DNA of 64,000 nucleotides, taken from contig OZ017766.1 of NCBI GenBank assembly GCA_963969345.1, positions 8,308,001 to 8,372,000 of the forward strand. Direction: 5' to 3'. Both the position numbers and the translations under genes were made by a program. Source of the DNA: Turbatrix aceti (taxonomy: Eukaryota > Nematoda > Chromadorea > Rhabditida > Panagrolaimidae). The notes under the pieces are model-generated. The model worked only from the letters and a program-made list of their open reading frames with translations, was not told the origin of the DNA and ran no database searches. Within the stretch, counting starts at the first letter, position 1. Every line of letters starts with the position of its first letter. Positions 13,027 to 25,000 of this stretch are shown piece after piece.

Positions 13027-14322
13027 TTACTTAAGGGCAGCGAAACCGATGCGCTTCTGTCCGATGTCATAGACGTTGCAGTACGAGCGGATGAAGGGAT
13101 CGCCCAGAATCCAGGCAGGTCCGTAGCCGCCGAAGCTGAAGGGGAAGTACGCAAAGTAGCAGGTGCCTTCGTTGTTGACGAGAAGCTGAGCACCGGGGAT
13201 GGTGTAGGTGATGCCACCGATGACGAGGGTAGAATCTCCGACGGTAGACGAGCAGCTAACGGTGTAGCTCTCGGTGCTCGAGTCATAGGTCGCGCCAACA
13301 GCCTTCGCGATACCGGCAACAACGGTCTGGGGACCACCGATGAAGCTTGTACCGGTGTCGGAGATGACATCCCATCCGGAAGACGATGAGTACGAGCCCG
13401 AAGCGATGGAGGACAGCTTGAATTGGTAGTAGGTAGCAGACGTGAGGGGCACGTAGTTGACGGTCGACGAGCAGTGATCGGTATCGATGGCTCCGTAGGT
13501 AAAGACGCCACCGGCGACGTTCTCGTTGTCACCACCCTTCTCCTGGAGGTAGACGGTGAACAGGGGCTGATCGAGGAGGCCCTGGTTGATGGCGTTGATG
13601 ATCGGGGGCACGACGTTGTCGACGGCAAGCGAGGTGAACGCGAGACCGAGGATACCGTCGGTGGGATCCTGAGCGAAGACGCTAGCGATCGACGTAGCCT
13701 GTCCGAAGGTTGTCTTGGGGACGGTAAGAGCTCCGCTGCTGCCAGAGTTGACGAAGGCAACGGTATCCTCACCGAGGAAGCCGGAAGCCGAGCCAGAGCC
13801 GTACTGGATGTTCCACGACTGACCGTTCTTGACGTAGGTCGATGACTTGGAGCTGTCGAAGAGATTCTTGCCGGTACACGCAGCACGGACACCCGGAGCG
13901 GGCAGAAGCGCGGCAGACTTCTTGGACGAGCAGCACGAGCTGTCGCAGAGGAACTCGCAGAAGACAGAGTTGTCGCAGTAGCTGGGGCAATCGCTGCTGC
14001 CGCTGCCGCAGGTGGAATCAGGGATCCAGAGGTTGGACGAACCGGTATCGAGGACGACGATGAAGGGCTGGCCGGGGGTACCGATCGTGATGTTACCGAG
14101 GTACTCGAGGTCATCGTAGTCGTTGACATTGTGGCTGAACGAGGCAAACTCGCTTCCGATACGGGCGGTACGGAGGAACTCCTTGTACTTGAGGTACGCG
14201 GGCCACGTACCCTCACGGAGCATACGCATTTTCTTGGATTCGACGTGCTTGAGCTCTGTCTTGAAGACGCCGGCCGCGGCGAGGCCGAGGACGGCAAGCA
14301 GGACGATGAGTTGCTGCTGCAT
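13027..14322 (-). CDS. Secreted pepsin-family (A1) aspartic protease
   Basis: A single-exon 431-residue protein, the usual size for nematode digestive cathepsin D/pepsin-like proteases. Residues 1-17 form a signal peptide and a propeptide follows. Both catalytic motifs are present, DTGSS at Asp92 and DTGTS at Asp322, with the flap tyrosine in YGSG (Tyr174) and the late motif WILGDPF. A cysteine-rich insertion (about 105-149, eight Cys) sits between the first active-site motif and the flap. The proenzyme is expected to be secreted and activated at acidic pH to digest proteins. The coding sequence is much more GC-rich than its surroundings, which suggests high expression. A GATA-type site and a TATA-like box lie upstream, pointing to intestine. 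Antisense frames over this gene are by-products of its codon bias. The family is certain; the orthologue is not assigned. Confidence 0.95.
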   Translation of the reverse strand: MQQQLIVLLAVLGLAAAGVFKTELKHVESKKMRMLREGTWPAYLKYKEFLRTARIGSEFASFSHNVNDYDDLEYLGNITIGTPGQPFIVVLDTGSSNLWIPDSTCGSGSSDCPSYCDNSVFCEFLCDSSCCSSKKSAALLPAPGVRAACTGKNLFDSSKSSTYVKNGQSWNIQYGSGSASGFLGEDTVAFVNSGSSGALTVPKTTFGQATSIASVFAQDPTDGILGLAFTSLAVDNVVPPIINAINQGLLDQPLFTVYLQEKGGDNENVAGGVFTYGAIDTDHCSSTVNYVPLTSATYYQFKLSSIASGSYSSSSGWDVISDTGTSFIGGPQTVVAGIAKAVGATYDSSTESYTVSCSSTVGDSTLVIGGITYTIPGAQLLVNNEGTCYFAYFPFSFGGYGPAWILGDPFIRSYCNVYDIGQKRIGFAALK

Positions 14323-14369
14323 GGTTTCTCTGGGCTAGAGAATAGACGCCAAACAAGGTGGCTTGAGGG

Positions 14370-14377
14370 TATTTATG
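14370..14377 (-). promoter_or_regulatory. TATA-like element of the aspartic protease gene
   Basis: The minus strand reads CATAAATA about 50 nt upstream of the ATG at 14322, a normal place for a core promoter element with a short 5' UTR. Confidence 0.5.
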
Positions 14378-14405
14378 CTTCTCCTTTCTCCAAAGGCCGC
14401 CTCCG

Positions 14406-14413
14406 TTATCAGT
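14406..14413 (-). promoter_or_regulatory. ACTGATAA GATA-factor site (ELT-2-like)
   Basis: The minus strand reads ACTGATAA about 85 nt upstream of the protease start. In C. elegans this octamer matches the preferred site of the intestinal GATA factor ELT-2. Together with the digestive protease downstream it predicts gut expression. This is an inference from one well-placed site. Confidence 0.55.
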
Positions 14414-14667
14414 CAGTCTTCAGTCGTGTCCGGAAAGTTGCATCCATGCTTCAGGTCCGGTAACGTACTTACTTACCTGTCTTATCGAAGGAGCGAGCAG
14501 GGATCGGTCGTGCAGGGTGCGTCGCTGATGAGATGATGACGATCTTGCTACGCATCACTTTATTCAAGGATAGGTTAATGGACTTTCTATAATAGTACGA
14601 AATGTGATATCAACACAGACAGGAACCAAAAAGTTCGCAAAAAGCAAAATTAACCAAACGTCAAAAG

Positions 14668-15160
14668 CAGGGTTGAGCAAACGTTTTCGTTCGTTTGTGT
14701 GCGTTCGCGAACGGATTTGATTTTTCCGGTTCGCGAACAAATTTTTCTTAAACTTATTTTTTCGCGTTCGTTCGCGAACAAATTTTTTATTTATTTATTT
14801 GTTCGCGTTCGTTCGCGAACAAAGCTGAATTTTCCGAACAGACAAAACGAACATAAATCCAGGAAAAAAAAACAGAGTGCCAAAATCAATGTAATGTAAC
14901 AAAAAAAAGGTAAATAACATGCATAAAATTTAGCCAATAAAAAATGTAAGAAGACTTGTATCAAAAACGAGAAAGATGGACTGACCAAATTTACGTTTTT
15001 TTATTCAGGGAAACAAATTTTTGCACAAATTATGAAAATAATTTGTTCGATGTTCGTTTGTGTTCGTTCGCAAACAAGGTCAAAATTGTTCGCGTTCGTT
15101 CGTTTTTTCGAACAATTCTGAAAAATTGTTTGTGTTCGCTCGCGAACAAAAAAACGCGTC
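14668..15160. mobile_element. hAT-like MITE (GTTCGCGAAC family), right end uncertain
   Basis: Begins CAGGGTTGAGCAAACG, the family terminus, after gtcaaaag. It carries repeated GTTCGCGAAC palindromes and TTCGTTCG runs on both flanks of an AT-rich core that shares the TTTTCCGAACAGACAAAACG block with other copies. The right terminus is diverged or lost near 15150, where the sequence passes into a GTCGTCG run, so no target duplication could be confirmed. Confidence 0.55.
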
Positions 15161-18100
15161 GTCGTCGGCGACATTTTATTTTTGTTTGTTCATCGCGATT
15201 CAAATTGCGTGATTATTTTTGTTGATTTTCAATTCAAAAAAAAATCACGGAAGATTCTGCAGAAATGTATGTATTACGCAAACATTATCGCGTTCGAAGT
15301 CTCAAATTTCAGGTAACTATTTCACCGGGAACACTATTGCTTGGGCATCAGTGACAAAAAACGTGTCAACATTGGATTCATCTCATTCTCCCGCCAAGAA
15401 CACATTTACAAGTGTTCTTGTTCGATTTTGAGCTTTCTTGCAAAAAATAACGACACATAAGTATACTCGAGTGTAATGTGTGCTCTGAACTACGTTTGTA
15501 GTATTAATACACACTATAGCGTCGTAAATATCAACTAACAGCTGTTTTTTATGTAGTTCATAGGCTTTATGAAAAAAAAACATTTTTTTTGATTTTTAGG
15601 CAATTTTTTTTTTGATTTTTAAATTTTGTGCTGTACTCAAAATGCTAGCAGTGCAAAAAATATTTTAAGGACCAGGAGCTTATGGTCGTTGCGGGAGCGT
15701 TATCACGGATGCTGTTTCAACGCTATCTCCAAAGCAAGCGCTTCCGTCATTTTTTAGGGGAACTGATTTTGGTAATAAATAAGACGTGATCAGGAGAAGA
15801 AAAAGGAAAAAAAGGAAAAATGAGAGAAAGTCAAGCATGCATCCGGTTCAGAGTGCACTTGCCTTGCCAAAGGACCATTTGTATGTATAATATCTGACGA
15901 CCAAAAAAAACCCAACAAAGACAATTGTTGCAACAATAAAACAATGAAAAAAAATTGGGGGAAAGGGTAAAAAAATAAAAAGTTCTCGTTTAAATCAAAA
16001 GCCACGTGGTGCCACCTGCGACAATTGGCACCTCTGTGAGCTTTCGATGAGGAGGGAGGGGGGGGGGGTGATTTGTCAAATCACCTCCCGGATGCAATTA
16101 AAAACTGACAATTTTGCTACGCTACACGATGAAGAAGATGGAACAAGAGAGGGCGTCCCCTTGAAAAATAGAAAAATAGGACCAATGACGAAGGTAATTT
16201 TGCAGGAGGTAAACGAACGAACGCGTGCGAGTTGCTCTCTCATCTTCGAGATGGAACCTGAGCAAGTGCGCGCGCGCGCGCGCGCGTCTGACTGGCTATC
16301 ACTTATCCATACATCCATCCACTGGTTTCATCCTTTTACCTGCACATTCATTCATTCACCCACTACGCGTGTAGTGTTGATTTTTGGAGTACACGTACAT
16401 TGTAAGTTTTTAGCACGTCGTCAGGGGCTGAGACATTGATGAACGACAAAAATACAAAACACAATAGAAAAAAAAAGTTTGAAAACATGTTTTGGCGCGT
16501 TTTTGAATTTTCGTCTTGAGAGTCGAGACCAAACATGGGTTTTCGTGGCAAGACCAGACTTATGTAAAAAAAATGAAAAAAAATACGAAATAAGAAACTT
16601 TTTTTTGTAAAAAATTTTTTACCGTAACTAAAACAAAAAATTGAAAACATTTGTTAACGGGTTTTCAAATTTTCGTGACGAGACTAAACAGGGGTTTTCG
16701 TGTCAGGACCATGCTTATGTACATACGTACATAAAAAATGTCAACTTTTTTACCGAAACCAAAACAGAATTCAAAAACAGTTTTTTTTTTTGAAAAATTT
16801 ACGATACAAATAAAAAAAAGTTATTTTAGAGAAAAAATTTTTACCGTAACTAAAACAACATTTGCTGCCTGATCTTCTTTGTGATGCACATCGCCGACAA
16901 AGAAAACTTGATTCCTAAGCAAATATTTATACGTTTAAAAAAAAACAAAGAGCGTAAATTTCTTGAAAAGAAAATTATTAGGACGTACAAAAGCATTGTT
17001 CCGCGTGATCTTCTCTGATGTCCGGGCTCAAAACTAACCCCCCTAGGGATCACGTGGGAATTGTCTGTCTGTCGGGCCAAAACAGCGTCGGCGGTGGCAA
17101 GCAGTGTGATAAATCATCCCTTCCCCCTCCCACCCGTGAATTTTGGCAGGTCATCATTTCGCAAAATTCGTGCCCTATCAATCTGGCCATCTCGACACGA
17201 TACCGCCGCTGCTGACGGGAATTGAAGGGTCGCAGGAGGGCTATTCGTCAAGAAAACAGACAATGCAAAAAATATTTCAAAAAAAAATACGGCGTATTTT
17301 TTTTTATTCGAATAACATTCAATAGTATTTTTTTCCTAAAAACATGTTGAAGGGGAAATAAACAACAAAATGAATAAATAAATATCTAACAGGGTCATGG
17401 CAAACTTCCTGGGGGCTGGCGGGGAGATGAAAGACCTGGGTTACTGTAGTGTAAAAATGTGTAAACAGATGTAATCATAATATCCGGATGGACACTTACT
17501 CACTCACATCAGGTCGAGTCGAGTCAAGAGGGCGGATGTTTGTCAAACGAGGTTCCAGCAAATGAAATTGTATTTAGAAAAAAAAGAAAGAAAAAAATGC
17601 CGCTGCAAAAACGCAAAAACGTCTGACTGAGGGCGGAAATGCTGGCAGCCCATCCGTCAAAAAAAAAACACAACACACAACACGAAAACAAGCCAAGCTG
17701 TTTTTGGCAATGATCAGTCTGTGCCGTGTCGGGAAAACAAACGTAGTACATAAATTTGGACAACAAAAACCATAAAAAAAAAGAAAACGGAAATTGTGCA
17801 AATTTGAAAAATTCGAGTCAATCACTTCCGTCAACATTTTTTTACAAGGATTCTTCTCGAAATATTTTATTTGATTTTATTTTATTTTATAAATATTACT
17901 TGATCTCCAATCTTTTTGAAAAAAAGAATTTTGGACTGATGAATGAAAAAAAATAAGGGATCACGCTCAAAGAACGCAAAATCAAAATTTTTTTTGGCCC
18001 TTTTTTCAATTTTTTTCATTTTTGTTTGATTTTATAGATATTTTAAAATTTTTTTTAATGAAAAAACTATTTTTGCATTTTTGCATAAAAAAAGTTACGG

Positions 18101-19008
18101 TTTTTGCGGAAAAAAATTAACAAATTCCATTTTTGGCAAAGAACCATTTTTTTACTCTTATGATACCAAAATTAATTTTTATCGTAAATATTTATTTTTG
18201 AGAGAAGAGTGGCACAAAAACCGTCAAAAATCATCAGTTAGTTCAGTTTTTTGTTACACAGAAAATAAAAAAATTATATATTTCATTTCAAAAAATGCCG
18301 AAATTAAAATGGATATTCTTTTCAAAATTTTTTACAAATTTGGTGGATTTTGACGTAGAAACCCCATATTGTTTCGAATTTTTCAAATAAATAATTTACT
18401 ATTTTTAGAATCCGTTTAACCATGTAAGATGAATTAATCTGACACTGATAATCATTATTTTATTTAATGAAAATTGCTTTTTGCTCAAATTTCATAATCA
18501 TTAGTCGTATATGTTTTTTCTTCCAAGTTTTTTTTTTCTAGAAGTAACAAAAAAATCGGTTTCGACTTGCAACTTCCGCATAAATATTCTTGGTATATCT
18601 ACGTCACAAGTTAAAACCATAGTAACTCAAATTCCACAGTCTTCTCATTTTTCTTGTTCCATCAAGTTCAAAGAAAATCATAACATTTACTAATTACATA
18701 CTCATAAGTAAATTTTTTTCCAAACAAAAAAAATGATAATCATAATCGCACAAGGACACAAACAAGTTTCAAACAGCCGCTGATGCTTTTTAAATGGCAA
18801 CAGCAGAAGACACCGCTTTCACGTTGGGGGTACATACGTACATGAGTCGTCCGTCGTACTACACGCATCCATCCGGCAGGGAGGAAAGAACAAAAAAAAG
18901 GAAGGCAAAAGCAGGAAAAAAGCCTGCCAGCGTTTGGTTTTTGGGCAACAACGCTAACCGGTCAAAAATGAACAGAATAGACAAAAAAAACGAATATGGC
19001 AGTCAGTT
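15161..19008. other. Noncoding stretch between protease and latrophilin genes
   Basis: No supported gene. It contains a perfect alternating GC run (about 16268-16287, potential Z-DNA) and A/T homopolymer-rich sequence. The 3' UTR of the latrophilin gene must lie at the right end of the stretch, but I could not pick its polyadenylation site. Confidence 0.5.
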
Positions 19009-22000
19009 TCACTCAGGTACATCCCTCCAGATAAGTGGATTATCCTTGGTCAGATCCATCCTGAGGAGGATCGTTCCACCACGACTGAGACCATTTCCGT
19101 TTCCGGCAATGTTGTTATTTGGCGACCGAGAAGCCGAAACGCCAGAATCCGAGTACGCAGAGTCATCTGACATTCCGGGAGAAGTCTTGACACCTGCGGT
19201 CGCCGCTGCAGCTGCCGCGAGTAAAGGCGGAGGCGTTGGGGGCTTGAAGCTGGGCGGAGCAACGCCGGGGCCCTGCATTTGGAGTCCAGGAGCGTACGCG
19301 TAGCTGCTGTGACGCCAGAGAGCGGGATTTGCGTCGAAGGGGTGCCTCGGCACCGTCGAGATCGGAACGTGAGCATGGTGGTGGTGGTGGTGCATCGCGT
19401 TGCCAGCAGCGTAGTACGGCGTCATTCGACCTGCCATCTGGGCGATCATGTCGTCGTAGGGGATCGTAGCGTAGTCGTAGGGTTCTGGAAAAAAATTATG
19501 TATTTTAGGTCAAATCGTATGAAAAAGGCATAAAAATAGTTCAAATCGTTCGAAAACAATTTTAAAAAATTAAAAAAGGACAAAAAATTATTTCAAAAAA
19601 AAATTACGTTAAAATGAAAATTAGAAAAAACTACTGGAAATTTTTTTTTCAATTTTTAAAGTCCAAAAAAAATGAAAAAAATTCTAAAAAAAAAATTAAA
19701 TAAATTGTAAAAAAAATTTTATATAAAAACATTTTTTTTTCAATCGTTCGAAAATATTTTTAGAAAATTAAAAACGGACAAAAATTGTTTTGAAAAGAAT
19801 AAAAAAAAAATATGTAAAAAGAAAATTTGAAAAAATAAAGAATTTTTTTTTTAAAATCGCCCAAAAAATGTAAAAAAATTTGTAAAAAAATATATTTGAG
19901 AAAAAGTTTTTTTAATGAAATTCTTTTTTAAAAAGACAATTTTTTTTCTATTTTTACTAATTTTTTTCTATTTTTACAAAAAAAAATAAAAAAAAGATAA
20001 TTTTTTTAGAAAAAAAATTACAAAATTAAATCAAAAACCAAAAAAAAAGTGCCGTAAAAATCTCTCACCTTCACTATTCCGCTGAACAACCAGTGGCATC
20101 GGATATCCTCCGCCAGCCATTGCCTCGTTGAGCGACGCGTTGTAAATCCGTGCCGAGTTTGGTGCCATCATAGCAGCGGTCGCAGCTTTGTGTGGCATTT
20201 CGAGAGTCCAGTGTTGTCCGGGGTACTGTAAAAAAAATAAGAACATTATGACGATGGTAAAAAAAATATATTTTCTCTATACAAAATTTAAATACAGAAG
20301 CCATCCAACAACAACACTGAAAAAAAAAGAGAGAGAGAAGGTAAACACAAAAAAAATTCTAAAAGTCACAGTAAAACAAAAATCCAAAAAAACAAGCACA
20401 CGTGTTTTTCACGCATTCGTTCAAAAAAAAAAGAGCAAAGAACCAAACATGTTTGTGCCTTTGCTCTTTTTTTTGAGGCTTCCTCGATGGCATTTGCACG
20501 TGTTAAAAATACTTTCCATGACATTTGCTGTCCGAATGAAAAAATTTTAATTATCCGACAGATTAGAGAGGTCAAAAGTGTGCAAAAAAAGTGCATTCAT
20601 GTCAGTGGTCAACCAAAAAATTAATTCCAGAAAATCTCCAAAAAAATAATCAGTGAACTTTTGAGGCTTCAAAAGGCCAAATTTGGAACAATTATTTTTT
20701 CCTAGAATTTTAGGTACAAAAATGTCAAAAACACCGTGTGCATATAAATGAGCAAAAAAATAAGTATTCAGGAAGATGACAAAAAAAAGAAGAAAAAAAA
20801 TAACAAAATTGTTAAATAAATATTTCACACACTCCAAATTACCGTAACCACCACCAACAACCACCACAACTACCGTAACACCACGCCAGAAAAATGTGTA
20901 ATGTGAGCTCACATGATTTTCCGCCACGCAGCAGGAAGTGCGATTATGGTGCGTGAGAAGGGTCTTTTTCGCTGCGAGAGCCTCAAAAATTTCTTCGCAC
21001 TCGTCAGAATCCCCTTTTTCTTCGTTTTCTTCTCCTTCAGCCTCATTGCAAGGATTTTGTGCAAAACCCGGTGAACAGTAGTTTTCCCGCTGGTCTACGT
21101 ACGGGCTACATGCGTAGTACGATGTCGTCGACTGCTGCTGCTGCTGCATCAAGCTCGGAAGCCTCGCGGAGTGATATGGATTCACATAGCCACCGTAACC
21201 ATAGCCACAGCCATAGCCATAACCACCGTATCCGTAACCGTAACCGTAAGCCGTGTAAGTGCCGTGCGGTGTGCATTCTGCTTCCGTATTCTGGTAACAA
21301 GTGCGAGAAGGCCGTGAATATGGATGTGAGTGTGTGTGTGGGTGTGGGTGGTCTTGGTGGTGATGCCTCCTCGGCTTTTGGGGTGCCAGGGATGGTGCAA
21401 GCGGTGATCTCTGTATTATTTTCCAAAATAGCATCTACATATTTCAAAAAATTCCCCCGAGTGCACAAAATGCATTCTAAATAATTTTTCGTGACAAGAC
21501 ACAAAAACCCCAATGAACAACAATATATGTACACAGTGTGCAAAAGACTCTCGAAACGAAAAAAAATTATTATTTCGTTGCAAGACCCAAATTTTTTTTT
21601 CTATTTTTTTCGTCCAAAAAACTCCATGCAAGAAAAAAAAGTAAAAATCAACTCACCATAGCATCAGAACAATTTCCAGCGGATGTTACGGTAGATCCAG
21701 CAGTCGGATACATTCCACATCGCTGGGGAGACGATGTTGCGCCCGTCGATGACGTCAGTGCAGGCTCACGGATGCAATCTGGCAGCCAGGAGTTGCGTCG
21801 AAGAAACTGGTGATAGTCAGATGCCATCTGCAAATTTTTAATTAAATATTATAAAATTTAAAAAAAAACGTTTTTTTCAAATTTTTTTAAAATTCAAAAT
21901 TTAGATTTTTTTGGTTAAAAATCAAATTAACTTTATTTTTTTTTATCTAAAAAAAATTAAAAAATTTTTTTCTAAATTAAAAAAATTTAAAATTCGACAA

Positions 22001-25000
22001 TTAAAAATTTTTTGATAAAATGTTTTTATTCAAATCAACTTTTTTGTATTCAAAAATTTTAATCTTGATTCAAAAATTTAAAATTTGATTCAAATTTTTG
22101 AATTTTAATACGAAAATTTGAATTTAAAATTCAAAAATTAAAATTTTTTTCCAAAAATTTTAATTTTGACTCCTAAATTTTAATTTTTATCCAAAAATTT
22201 AAGCAATTTTTTTTCAATTCAAAAAGTTGAATTTTTATTCAAAAAGTTGTACAAAACTTTTCTAAAATTCATTTTTTTTTGTAAAAAAACAAAAAGTTGT
22301 ACAAATTTTTTTTTTTGGAAAAAAAATAATTTTTTTTTAAATAAACACAAAAAAACGAAAAATTTCTTTTGTTAAAAATGTTTGCCCTCACCAAAAACTC
22401 ACCTTGTCATTAAAAACAACATGAAACAGTAGAATGAATACACCCTGAAGGCTGTTGAGTACCGTAAAGACATACGCGACCCAGGTTGTCTTCTGATCGA
22501 GCCAGAAGAACCCCAGAGTCCACGTCAATCCGAGTACCGTAACCAGTGCAAACGATCCTTTTAGGTACATGCTAACTGTCTGTACCGTATTTGTGTCATG
22601 CTTGCATGGCTTGTAGCCGACATTCGTATGACGACAGACAATGCATAGGGTCATGCAGAGAAAAGCCACATTCACGACCAGGACCACGGCCACGGGAGCA
22701 ACAAATGTTAGTACAAAATAATCATTTGTAGTCAGCCAACAGTAATTTGGTGTACCGTACCCCGATGGATTGAGGTAGACCGAAGCACCAACTACGATAG
22801 CCGGAAGAATGTATCCTACCACGAAAAATACCATGCGAGATGGTCTTTTTGATGGAAATACCTGGACAAGAAGGTAGTAGAGTTGAAATCCTTCGAGTAA
22901 CATCCAGGCAAATGCTGCAAGGAAAAAGTACTGTAGCAGGCCCGCAACTGTCGAGCAGACAAGTGAATTATCTGTTCGATGGATTCCAAGCAGAAATACT
23001 GCTTCTGCAATCAGGAGGCACAGACACAGGTGCATATGGATCCACGAACGATCACACGCAGAATCGCTGACAAATAAAAATGCCAAAAATGCGATTGCAA
23101 GACAAATAATAGAAAGCGTGCATCCAGCGTAGGTAATCAGCCTCAGAAGAACCAAATCTGACAATGGCAATTCGATGCCACGAACGTCCATGATGACAGC
23201 AAAATGTGTCAGGTGACTGCACTCGCAGACAGTCAAAGAAGCGTTGTGGGACTGAAGTGAGCATCCGTACGTGCTCCAGTCATCCTGGGTCCTGTCCCAC
23301 CACACGCATCTGGGATTTGTGAGATTTGACGATGGAGAAGTATGGAAAGTCAGCACGACCGGCTTCGTGAGGCGGTGTACCTGCTGTGGACGGGCTTGGC
23401 GGACGAGTGAGACGCTGATGATCTTCGAGACGACCTGCTTCGCGCCCTGGCCCATCATGGGGCCGTCGAGGTATTTTTGAAAGCCGTCAAAATTTGCATA
23501 GATGACCTGAGCGGTGTCTGAAATGCGCAAAAAATTATTTTTTTATAAGAACAAAAAAAAATACAAAATTGAAATAGATAAACAAATTATCGAAAATTTT
23601 AAAAAATGAATAAAATGCGACTTTTTATATGAAAATTTTTTGACACTGTAAAAATTTTTTTAATTTATAAATAAAATTTTTACGTTGTACAAATTTTTTA
23701 CAAACAAAAAAATATCGTAAAAAAATTTATAAAACAAAATTAAAAAAAAAAATCATTTATCATTATTTTTTTTATTTACAAAAATGAAAAAAAAATTTAA
23801 AACAATCGAATTTTTTTAATAAAAAAAAATACTGTAAAAATGTATTTTCCATATTTTTTTTTATTCCAAAAAGTTTTTACCATTTTTTTACAATTTTGAA
23901 AAAAAAGATTTCTAATAAAAAACATTTACAAAATTGTTGCGAAAACTATGAAAATTGAATCATTTTTTTTTAAATTTAGAATTTTTTTTCGATTAAAGAA
24001 AACACATTTTTTAGAATTTTTTATAATCAAAAAAAAATTTTGAATTCATTTTTTCAATTTTTAAAATTGTTCTAGGAATAAAAAATTAAAATTATGTTGT
24101 ATTTGAAATTATTTTATTTCTGACTAAATTTTTCAAAAATAAAAAAAAGGTAAAAAAAATCACAAACCCCGAAATCCACTGGCTTTGAGCGCTTCCTGTG
24201 GCAAATCTACCGAATCCAATCCAGGAAATTTGGCCGGAAATCGAACGTAGGGATAGACATTGACCGTCGATGCTTCTGCCAGGACGTGGGGCTTCGCGAC
24301 AAATGGCTCAGCCGGTGAAGCGAGGGCCGGTGAATTTACCGGAAACATTGCAGCCATGAGTTTTTCACTCGAATCCAGAAGTGATGCTGCTACGAGATGC
24401 CGTTTGGGTAAATCCCCCCAGGCCGGAGCCTGATTGGATCCCAGAATCTCATTTAGTGATCTGACAAAATAATTTGTCAGATTCGCAGCTCTCTGCCATG
24501 TATCGACGGTAGCCGTTGCGGTATCCGCGATATCAGCTGCATTCTCGGCTACAGCTTCGAGAATTCGCTGGACAGTCAGCAAATCTCCTCCAACGAGAGC
24601 CTGTCCGTCAATGTGGGAGTGAATTGACTTGACAGCCGCTAGCTGAACGTCAGGGGATTTTGTTTCGCGCAAAACCGTCGTCAGGAGTGCTTCGGTCCAT
24701 TCACTGATGCATCCGGACAAATCTGGTCCAGCTGGGGGGTGCCAGGTGCCTTCGGGTGAGCATCGCCATTCCGAGTGACCCTTTGTGCCGGCGGGACATC
24801 TGATACGTGCCAGCTCACCTGCCGGGGTCCTCGGCCATCGAACGTGTCGTGCGTAGGTCGAAGGACAGAATTTGGGAGCCGGAGTCGTCGTTGTCGTCGA
24901 CGGAGTCGAAATTGTCTTTCCCGATCCATGGCCGTGTTCTTTCGGAAGCCGCTCCTTCGAGCTGTTCTCTCCAAAATCCACCTGGTTTCTGGCTGGTGTG

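Noticed and set aside
12984..14297. 437-residue minus-strand frame and several plus-strand frames over the aspartic protease
   Set aside because: They overlap the real protease frame, are Ser/Arg/Pro-rich or low-complexity, and exist only because the protease gene has GC-rich biased codons with few stops in other frames.
20547..20912. Extension of the latrophilin tail exon past 20912
   Set aside because: The frame stays open into AT-rich sequence, but a GTGAGC donor at 20907-20912 joins in phase to the next exon at 20225, which carries plausible coding sequence.
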